A stretch of 64,000 bases of DNA from Mycolicibacterium pyrenivorans (GTDB lineage: Bacteria; Actinomycetota; Actinomycetes; Mycobacteriales; Mycobacteriaceae). Positions 40,785 through 47,467 of the stretch are shown here, piece by piece. Position numbers and translations under genes: made by a program. Every line of letters begins with the position of its first letter. Position 1 is the stretch's first letter. The stretch covers positions 50,080 through 114,079 of the forward strand of contig NZ_JACKSH010000260.1 of the NCBI RefSeq assembly GCF_025821625.1. The letters run 5' to 3'. The notes beneath the pieces were generated by a model. The model was not told the origin of the DNA and did not search any database. It saw only the letters and a list, made by a program, of their open reading frames with translations.

Positions 40785-41438
40785 GTGACCACTGCCCGCA
40801 CCGTGCGTGCCGACCGTGCAATCAGTACGCAAGAGGCCATCCTGAAGGCCGCGGAACGCCTCTACGCCGAGCACGGCGTATTCGCTGTGTCGAACCGGCA
40901 GGTGAGCGAGGCCGCGGGCCAGGGGAACAACGCCGCCGTCGGCTACCACTTCGGCACGAAGACCGACCTGGTGCGCGCCATCGAGCACAAGCATCGCGGA
41001 CCGATCGAGGAACTTCGTGAGCGGCGGATCGCCGAGATCGGTGACTCGACGCAGATGCGGGACTGGGTCGCCGCGTTGGTCTGCCCGTTGACCGATCACC
41101 TTGCCGCTCTAGGCAACCCGACGTGGTACGCGCGGTTCGCGGCCCAGGTGATGACCGATCCCGCCTACCACAACATCGTCGTCAAGGACGCGTTGTCGTC
41201 ACCGTCGCTGGTGCGGGTGCTCGACGGCATCAACGGCTGCCTGCCCGATCTGCCCGTCGACGTCCGGGTCGAGCGCAACATCATGGGGCGGAACCTGTTG
41301 ATGCACAGTTGCGCCGACCGTGAGCGGCTGCTGGCGCAGGGGTCGCCGGTGGCCAGGTCTTCGTGGCAGGCGGCGGCGACGGGCCTGATCGATGCGATCG
41401 TCGGGCTCTGGCACGCCCCTGTCACGGAGCCGTCCTGA
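40785..41438 (+). CDS. TetR family transcriptional regulator
   Basis: A 217-residue regulator with the N-terminal helix-turn-helix RLYAEHGVFAVSNRQVSEAAGQGNNAAVGYHFGTKTDLV and a helical C-terminal ligand domain (TDHLAALGNPTWYARFAAQVM..., TYNIMGRN-like segment RVERNIMGRNLLMHS). It precedes the ferredoxin and P450 on the same strand and probably controls that operon and itself through the inverted repeat at 40736. GTG 40785 is the best start because it begins the family-conserved part; the long open frame upstream lies in the SDR gene. The inducer is unknown. Confidence 0.88.
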   Translation: MTTARTVRADRAISTQEAILKAAERLYAEHGVFAVSNRQVSEAAGQGNNAAVGYHFGTKTDLVRAIEHKHRGPIEELRERRIAEIGDSTQMRDWVAALVCPLTDHLAALGNPTWYARFAAQVMTDPAYHNIVVKDALSSPSLVRVLDGINGCLPDLPVDVRVERNIMGRNLLMHSCADRERLLAQGSPVARSSWQAAATGLIDAIVGLWHAPVTEPS

Positions 41439-41439
41439 C

Positions 41440-41634
41440 ATGTTGGTCACCGTCGATCAGGGCAAGTGCGTCTCGTCGGGGATGTGCGTGCTCAACGCCA
41501 GCGAGGTCTTCGACCAACGTGACGACGACGGCGTGGTGGAGCTACTGATCGCCGAGCCCGGACCCGAGAACGCCGAAGTGACCCGTAAGGCCGCGGCCGC
41601 ATGCCCCGCCCTGGCCATCCACATCGAGGAATGA
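41440..41634 (+). CDS. small [3Fe-4S]/[4Fe-4S]-type ferredoxin for a P450
   Basis: A 64-residue ferredoxin of the actinobacterial P450-partner type. It has GKCVSSGMC at residues 8-16 and a later Cys in AAACPALAI. Only three cluster cysteines are present, which fits a [3Fe-4S] centre. The position normally held by His or a fourth ligand is a Gly/Met stretch (SSGM). It would pass electrons to the P450 encoded 10 bp downstream. Start ATG 41440 lies one base after the TetR stop. No ferredoxin reductase gene is seen in the window. Confidence 0.9.
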   Translation: MLVTVDQGKCVSSGMCVLNASEVFDQRDDDGVVELLIAEPGPENAEVTRKAAAACPALAIHIEE

Positions 41635-41644
41635 CGGAGAACCC

Positions 41645-42880
41645 ATGTCAGACACCCTTGCCGCCGAGCATGTTTCGGCCGACATCCCCGAGTACCCGAT
41701 GGAGCGGGAGGCCCGCTGTCCGTTCGCGCCGCCGCAGGCGATGCTCGAGATGGGTGCGCAGAAGCCGCTCTCGCGGGTGCGGATCTGGAACGGGACCACG
41801 CCCTGGCTGATCACCGGCCACGAGGCGGCGCGGACCCTGTTCGCCGATCCCCGGGTCAGTGTCGACGACCGGCGGGAGGGCTTCCCGCACTGGAACGAGC
41901 ACATGCTCTCCACGGTCAACAAGCGGCCGCGGTCGGTTTTCACGTCCGACGCCGAGGAGCACACCCGCTTCCGCCGGATGCTGTCCAAACCGTTCACCTT
42001 CCGGCGCGTCGAGGGCCTGCGTTCGGTGATCCAAGAGGTCACCAACGAGTGCATCGACGAGATCCTCGCAGGACCTCAGCCCGCCGACATCGTCGCCAAG
42101 CTCGCGCTGCCGGTGCCCACCAAGGTGATCAGCGACATGCTCGGCGTGCCCTACGAAGACCACGAGTTCTTCCAGGAGCACGCCAACGCCGGTCTGGCCC
42201 GCTACGCCGCAGCGGACGCCATGCAGAAGGGCGCGATGAGCTTGCATCAGTACTTGATCAATCTCGTCGAGGAGAAGCAGGCCAACCCCGCCGAGGATGC
42301 GGTGTCCGACCTGGCCGAACGCGTGAGCGCCGGCGAGATCACCGTCAAGGAAGCTGCCCAGCTGGGCACCGGGCTGCTCATCGCCGGCCACGAGACCACC
42401 GCGAACATGATCGGCATCGGCGTGCTGGCCTTGCTGGAGAACCCGGAACAGGCTGCACTGCTTCGGGATTCCGACGACCCGAAGTTCATCGCCAACGCCG
42501 CCGAGGAACTGATGCGCTACCTGTCGATCATCCAGAACGGCCAGCGACGCGTCGCGATCGAGGACATCGAGATCGCGGGGGAGACCATCCGCGCAGGCGA
42601 GGGCATCATCATCGATCTCGCGCCCGCGAACTGGGACGCCAGCGCCTACCCCGAGCCCGACAAGCTCGACTTCACCCGCGATGCCGGCCAGCAGCTCGGT
42701 TTCGGCTACGGCCGCCACCAGTGTGTCGGGCAGCAGCTCGCGCGCGCCGAACTGCAGATCGTGTTCCACACGCTGCTCCGCCGAATTCCCACCATGCGCC
42801 TGGCCATCCCGTTCGACGAGGTGCCGTTCAAGCACGACCGGCTCGCCTACGGCGTGTACGAACTTCCGGTGGCCTGGTAA
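41645..42880 (+). CDS. cytochrome P450
   Basis: A 411-residue soluble bacterial P450. The I-helix oxygen-activation motif is LIAGHETTANMIG, the K-helix ExxR is EELMRYL, and the heme loop is LGFGYGRHQCVGQQLARAEL with the Cys ligand. Sequence style (EYPMEREARCPFAPP start) resembles the CYP105/CYP107 clan. The adjacent ferredoxin is its likely electron donor. It may hydroxylate the entry substrate of the pathway, preparing it for the SDR at 39904. Which CYP family it belongs to needs a database comparison; the enzyme looks intact. Confidence 0.92.
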   Translation: MSDTLAAEHVSADIPEYPMEREARCPFAPPQAMLEMGAQKPLSRVRIWNGTTPWLITGHEAARTLFADPRVSVDDRREGFPHWNEHMLSTVNKRPRSVFTSDAEEHTRFRRMLSKPFTFRRVEGLRSVIQEVTNECIDEILAGPQPADIVAKLALPVPTKVISDMLGVPYEDHEFFQEHANAGLARYAAADAMQKGAMSLHQYLINLVEEKQANPAEDAVSDLAERVSAGEITVKEAAQLGTGLLIAGHETTANMIGIGVLALLENPEQAALLRDSDDPKFIANAAEELMRYLSIIQNGQRRVAIEDIEIAGETIRAGEGIIIDLAPANWDASAYPEPDKLDFTRDAGQQLGFGYGRHQCVGQQLARAELQIVFHTLLRRIPTMRLAIPFDEVPFKHDRLAYGVYELPVAW

Positions 42881-42926
42881 CGCCCACCGAAAAGCCCTAG
42901 CCCACCGCCCGATTGGAGTACCGACG

Positions 42927-44096
42927 ATGTCTACACCAACAGCTACGCTCTACCCTGCCGAGGGTTGGGGTGCCCCCAAGAACCGCCACGGTCACGCCGG
43001 CGGCGGTGTCGCCGGGCTCCCCGACGGAACCGAGATCTTCTCCGCCGACAACCACATCTCGGTCGCCGAGGACATCTTCTACGAGCGCTTCCCCGAGGAG
43101 CTCAAGGGCGCCGCGCCGCGCATCTGGTACGAGGACGGCGCCTACATGGTCGGCATGAAAGGCAAGGCCTGGACCGGTGGGGATTTCGGGCGGGTGCTCA
43201 TGCAGTACGACGACCTCGCCGGTGCCGCGACGAACAACATCGAGGCCCGCATCCGGGAACTCAAGGAAGACGGCATCGACAAGGAGTTGGCGTTTCCGAA
43301 CGCGGTGCTGGCCCTTTTCCATTACCCGGACAAGGCACTCCGCGAGCGGGTGTTCCGGATCTACAACGAGCACATCGCCGACCTCCAGGAGCGCTCAGGC
43401 GGCCATTTCCACGGTGTCGGGCTGATCAACTGGTGGGACCCGAAGGGAACCCGCAGCACGCTCGAGGAGCTGAAGTCTCTGGGCCTCAAGACGTTCCTGC
43501 TGCCGCTGAACCCGGGTAAGGACGACGACGGCAACATCTACGACTACGGCAGCACCGACATGGATGCCGTCTGGGACGAGATCGAGGCCTCCGGTATCCC
43601 GGTCAGCCACCACATCGGCGAGACCCCACCCAAGACGCCGTGCCAGAACAACAGCGTCGTGGTCGGCATGATGGTCAACGTCGACTCGTTCCGCGAGCAG
43701 TTCGCGAAGTACGTGTTCTCCGGCATCCTCGACCGGCATCCGTCGCTGAAGATCGGCTGGTTCGAGGGCGGGATCGCCTGGGTGCCCACCGCTTTGCAGG
43801 ACGCCGAGCACATGCTCGCCTCCTACCGGCACATGTTCAACCACCAACTCGAGCACGACGTGCGTCACTACTGGGACAACCACATGAGCGCCTCGTTCAT
43901 GGTCGACACACTGGGGCTGCAGCTGATCGACCGCATCGGCGTCGACAACGTGATGTGGTCGAGCGACTACCCGCACAACGAGAGCACGTTCGGATACTCG
44001 GAGAAGTCGCTGGCCACTGTGGTCGACGCGGTCGGCGCGGACAACGCCGTCAAGATCGTCAGCACCAACGTGCAGAAGTTCCTGGGGTTGTTGTGA
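42927..44096 (+). CDS. amidohydrolase family 2 (ACMSD-like) metal hydrolase
   Basis: A 389-residue TIM-barrel hydrolase or decarboxylase. The metal-binding start is atypical (FSADNHISVAED in place of the usual DxHxH). Later blocks SHHIGETPP, PSLKIGWFEGGIAWVP and VDNVMWSSDYPHNESTFGYS (final Asp) match amidohydrolase_2 proteins of mycobacterial steroid and aromatic clusters. It may decarboxylate or hydrolyse a ring-cleavage product. ATG 42927 follows TTGGAG by 8 bases; the long open frame upstream lies within the P450 gene. The stop overlaps the M24 gene GTG by 4 bp. Confidence 0.85.
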   Translation: MSTPTATLYPAEGWGAPKNRHGHAGGGVAGLPDGTEIFSADNHISVAEDIFYERFPEELKGAAPRIWYEDGAYMVGMKGKAWTGGDFGRVLMQYDDLAGAATNNIEARIRELKEDGIDKELAFPNAVLALFHYPDKALRERVFRIYNEHIADLQERSGGHFHGVGLINWWDPKGTRSTLEELKSLGLKTFLLPLNPGKDDDGNIYDYGSTDMDAVWDEIEASGIPVSHHIGETPPKTPCQNNSVVVGMMVNVDSFREQFAKYVFSGILDRHPSLKIGWFEGGIAWVPTALQDAEHMLASYRHMFNHQLEHDVRHYWDNHMSASFMVDTLGLQLIDRIGVDNVMWSSDYPHNESTFGYSEKSLATVVDAVGADNAVKIVSTNVQKFLGLL

Positions 44097-45361
44097 CGAC
44101 GTCCACTCATTCGGGCGTCACCCAGATCGCTCGGACCGGGTATACGTGGCTGGACATTCCGCACGAGCCCGACTTCGCCCGGTTGCGTAGCGAAGTCGGT
44201 GTGCGGCTGCACGCCGCGATGAACGATCAGGGCGTGGATGCGTTGGTGTTGCTGGGCAACGGCAACGTCATGTACGCCACCGGCATCAGCTGGCCGCTGG
44301 CGGACGCGGGGCTGTCGCATGTCGAGCGGCCGGTGTCGGTCGTGCTGGCCGACGACGAGCACCCGCACCTGTTTCTGCCCTTCCGCGAGGGTGCGGCCAT
44401 GGAATCAGACCTTCCCGACGACCACCTGCACGGACCGGTCTATCTCGAGTTCGACGAAGGCGTAGCCGAATTCGCGAAGATCCTGGCCCGCCTGATCCCG
44501 GCCGGTGCGACAGTGGCGACCGACGAACTGACCGGGGCGATGCGGCGGGCCGGCAGTGCGCTGTTCGCCGGCGCGCCGGTGGATGCCGCCCCGGTGATCG
44601 GCGCGGCGAAACTGGTCAAGACCGTCGACCAGATCGCCTGCGTCCGGCGGGCATGCCAGATCACCGAACAGGCCGTCGCAGACATTCAGAAGTCGCTGGC
44701 ACCCGGTGCACGTCAGATCGATCTGTCCGCCGAATTCGTGCGCCGCACTTTCGAACTCGGCGCCACCACCAATATGTTCGACTCGATCTGGCAGGTCATG
44801 CCCTCGTCGAGGGCGGAGGGAACCTGGACCACCACCGGTGATCTCGCCCTGCCCCTGCTGACGACCGAGCGTGAGCTGCAGCGGGGCGACGTGTTGTGGA
44901 CCGACGTGTCGATCGCCTATCACGGCTACTGCTCCGATCACGGGCGCACCTGGATCGTCGGTCAGGATCCGACGCCGGCTCAGCAAGAGCAGTTCGACAA
45001 GTGGAGCGAGATCGTCGACGCGGTGCTCGCGGTGACCAAAGCCGGTGCGACCTGTGGTGATCTCGGGCGCGCGGCGACCGCGGCCGCCGGCGGTGAGAAG
45101 CCCTGGCTGCCGCACTTCTATCTGGGCCACGGGATCGGAACCAGCGCCGCCGAAATGCCGATGATCGGAACGGATCTCGGCCAGGAGTGGGACGACAACT
45201 TCGTCTTCCCGGACGGCATGCTGTTGGTGTTCGAGCCGGTGGTCTGGGAGGACGGCACCGGCGGCTATCGCGGCGAGGAGATCGTGGTGGTCACCGAGGG
45301 CGGCTGGATGCCGCTGACCGAGTATCCATACGACCCGTACGAGGTGTCCAGTGGGAATTGA
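44093..45361 (+). CDS. M24 family metallopeptidase-like hydrolase with complete metal site
   Basis: A 422-residue creatinase/prolidase-fold protein with an N-terminal domain and a C-terminal pita-bread domain. All five M24 metal ligands appear: Asp in LWTDVSIAYHGY, Asp in CSDHGRTW, His in YLGHGIGTSA, Glu in VFEPVVWEDG and Glu in YRGEEIVVV. In catabolic clusters such proteins are usually not peptidases but cleave amide or related C-N/C-S bonds. It begins GTG 44093, overlapping the amidohydrolase, and overlaps the second M24 gene by 11 bp. The pair is probably co-expressed, perhaps as a heteromer. Confidence 0.85.
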   Translation: MTTSTHSGVTQIARTGYTWLDIPHEPDFARLRSEVGVRLHAAMNDQGVDALVLLGNGNVMYATGISWPLADAGLSHVERPVSVVLADDEHPHLFLPFREGAAMESDLPDDHLHGPVYLEFDEGVAEFAKILARLIPAGATVATDELTGAMRRAGSALFAGAPVDAAPVIGAAKLVKTVDQIACVRRACQITEQAVADIQKSLAPGARQIDLSAEFVRRTFELGATTNMFDSIWQVMPSSRAEGTWTTTGDLALPLLTTERELQRGDVLWTDVSIAYHGYCSDHGRTWIVGQDPTPAQQEQFDKWSEIVDAVLAVTKAGATCGDLGRAATAAAGGEKPWLPHFYLGHGIGTSAAEMPMIGTDLGQEWDDNFVFPDGMLLVFEPVVWEDGTGGYRGEEIVVVTEGGWMPLTEYPYDPYEVSSGN

Positions 45362-46484
45362 GATCGAGGCCGACGGCCGCGCTCTGCGTTTGAGCCGTCG
45401 GGAGCGCGCCCTCGCGCAGATGGAGGCCTACGACCTCGACATGCTGGTGCTCGGCCGGCAGGCCAACGTCCGCTACATCTCCGGCGCCCCCCAGCTGTGG
45501 GTGGTGGGCACCCGCCCGTTCGGGCCGATCTGTGAGTTCGTGCGTGCCACCGGTGAGATCCACCTCAACAGCACGTGGGACGAGGGCATCCCCGAGGAGA
45601 TCCCGCACGAGAATCTGTACGGGTTCGCGTGGAACCCGATGACGCTGGTCGGCATACTGCAGAACATCAAGGGCGCCGACACCGTTCGCCGGGTTGGAAC
45701 CGACGCTCTGACACCGACGTTCGCCAAGCTGCTGCCGATGGCTTTCCCGAACGCGGAGCTGATCGACGCCGAGCAGGCCATGCAGGCTGCCCGCCGGATC
45801 AAGACGCCCGAGGAAGTGCAGGCGTTGCGTCGCGCGCTGGTGGTCGCCGAGGAAGGCCTGGCCGCGGGTGTCGCCGCCCTGCGTCCGGGCACCACCGAGA
45901 AGGCGCTCGCCGGTGCCGTGCTGGAGGCTGAGGCCGCCGGTGGGGTGAGCACCCCGGCGACCCAGGATGCCGCCTGGGTGACGTCGAAGGAGCATCCGTG
46001 GCGCCGCGCCGACGGTGACGGCCTGGTGCGCGACGGTGACCTGGTGGCGTTGTCGGCCGGGGTACTGGCCGACGGATATGTCGCCGAGGTGGCCCGCACA
46101 CTCTATGTCGGTGAGCCGACCGACGCCGTGCGCGCGCTGTACCGGCGCCGAGACGACGTGTGGGACAAACTGCTCGAGGCCTGCCGGCCCGGCAGAAGCA
46201 CAAGTGGGTTGCTGGATGCCTACCAGCAGGCCGGCGAACCTCTGCCGGCGATGCCGGTGGCGCACGGCCTCGGACTGGGTTTCGACCCGCCGGTGGTGTC
46301 ACCGACTCTGCGGGCGACCGCGGAGGCCGACGTTCTAGAGGAGGGCATGGTGCTTGCGGTGACCGCGTACGTGTGGGAGCAGGGCATAGGTGCGGTGTTC
46401 ACCCGCGATGCGGTCTTGATCACCGCCGACGGCGCCGAAATTCTCTCGGCCGCTCCGGCTTACGGTGAGGCCGTCCATGGCTGA
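45351..46484 (+). CDS. M24-fold protein lacking metal ligands (pseudoenzyme or creatinase-like)
   Basis: A 377-residue M24 homologue adjoining the intact one. Where the first Asp is expected it has LVALSAGVLADGY (Ser), where the second is expected VAEVARTL (Glu), and where the two Glu ligands are expected LAVTAYVWEQG and AVFTRDAVLIT (Thr and Thr). The His in VAHGLGLGFDPP is kept. It therefore should not bind the usual dinuclear metal. Creatinase also works without metal, so it may still be a hydrolase; alternatively it is a structural partner of the preceding protein. Start GTG 45351 overlaps that gene. Confidence 0.82.
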   Translation: MGIEIEADGRALRLSRRERALAQMEAYDLDMLVLGRQANVRYISGAPQLWVVGTRPFGPICEFVRATGEIHLNSTWDEGIPEEIPHENLYGFAWNPMTLVGILQNIKGADTVRRVGTDALTPTFAKLLPMAFPNAELIDAEQAMQAARRIKTPEEVQALRRALVVAEEGLAAGVAALRPGTTEKALAGAVLEAEAAGGVSTPATQDAAWVTSKEHPWRRADGDGLVRDGDLVALSAGVLADGYVAEVARTLYVGEPTDAVRALYRRRDDVWDKLLEACRPGRSTSGLLDAYQQAGEPLPAMPVAHGLGLGFDPPVVSPTLRATAEADVLEEGMVLAVTAYVWEQGIGAVFTRDAVLITADGAEILSAAPAYGEAVHG

Positions 46485-47460
46485 GCGGCCGTCGCCCCCC
46501 GCCGCGGAGCGGCCCGCGCCCGAGGAGATCATCCTCTACGACAAGGATCCGAAGACCAAGATCGCGACGATCACGTTCAACCGTCCGGACTTCCTCAACG
46601 CGCCGACGTCCATGGCGCGGCTGCGCTATGCCGATGTGCTGCGCGCGGCCAACACCGACAACGACGTGAAGGTCGTGATCATCCGCGGCGTCGGGGACAA
46701 CCTGGGAAGCGGTGCGGACCTTCCGGAGTTCATGGAGGGCAACGACAATCCGGCCGCGCGACTGGCCGAGTTGCGGCTCGAGGACGAGGGCGTGGGGGAG
46801 GTGACGTACCCGCCGAAGGGCACGTTCCGCAACGGGGCCACCATCAGCGCCTGGTACGCCAACTCGCAGGCCGGCAATCGCGCGTTGCAGGACTTCAAGA
46901 AGATCAGCATCGTCGAGGCCAAGGGCTATTGCTACGGCTGGCACTTCTACCAGTGCGCGGATGCGGATCTGGTGATCTCCTCCGACGACGCGCTGTTCGG
47001 TCACCCGTCGTTCCGCTATCACGGCTGGGGTCCCCGGATGTGGACCTGGGTGCAGATGATGGGGCTGCGCAAGTTCCAGGAGATGGTCTTCACCGGGCGT
47101 CCGTTCACTGCAGCGGAGATGTACGACTGCAACTTCCTCAACAAGGTGGTGACGCGCGACGAACTCGAGGCCGAAACCCAGAAATACGCTCTGGCTTGCG
47201 CACGGAACCGGCCGGTGGACACCGTGTTCCAGCAGAAGATGTTCTTCGAGATCTTCAAGCAGCAGCAGGGCGAGTACATGGGCAGCCTGCTGAGCGCGTT
47301 CTTCGAGTCGATGGGCAACGGGGTCGCCAACGACAGCGACGACGACCTCGACATGTTCGAGTCGATCGATTCCGGGTTGTCCGCCGCGGTCAACGACAAC
47401 GACAGCAAGTTCCCGCCGGAGTTCCGGCTGAGCAAGCGCAACCGGGCGAAGGAGGACTAG
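46477..47460 (+). CDS. crotonase-family protein, atypical
   Basis: A 327-residue enoyl-CoA hydratase homologue, about 65 residues longer than usual. It has IATITFNRPDFLNAPTS, a GDNLGSGADLPEF oxyanion loop, an inserted segment (MEGNDNPAARLAELRLEDEGVGEVTYPPKGTF), and EAKGYCYGWHFYQCADADL. At the first catalytic Glu position of classical hydratases it has Ser in FGHPSFRYHGWG, while the second region QEMVFTGRPF keeps Glu. It could be a hydrolase, isomerase or C-C lyase rather than a hydratase. ATG 46477 overlaps the M24 stop by 8 bp; the fused CoA-transferase follows 7 bp later. Confidence 0.82.
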   Translation: MAERPSPPAAERPAPEEIILYDKDPKTKIATITFNRPDFLNAPTSMARLRYADVLRAANTDNDVKVVIIRGVGDNLGSGADLPEFMEGNDNPAARLAELRLEDEGVGEVTYPPKGTFRNGATISAWYANSQAGNRALQDFKKISIVEAKGYCYGWHFYQCADADLVISSDDALFGHPSFRYHGWGPRMWTWVQMMGLRKFQEMVFTGRPFTAAEMYDCNFLNKVVTRDELEAETQKYALACARNRPVDTVFQQKMFFEIFKQQQGEYMGSLLSAFFESMGNGVANDSDDDLDMFESIDSGLSAAVNDNDSKFPPEFRLSKRNRAKED

Positions 47461-47467
47461 AGCGGCG

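Noticed and set aside
41648..42835. 395-residue minus-strand frame opposite the P450
   Set aside because: Antisense shadow; the P450 heme and ExxR motifs are on the plus strand.
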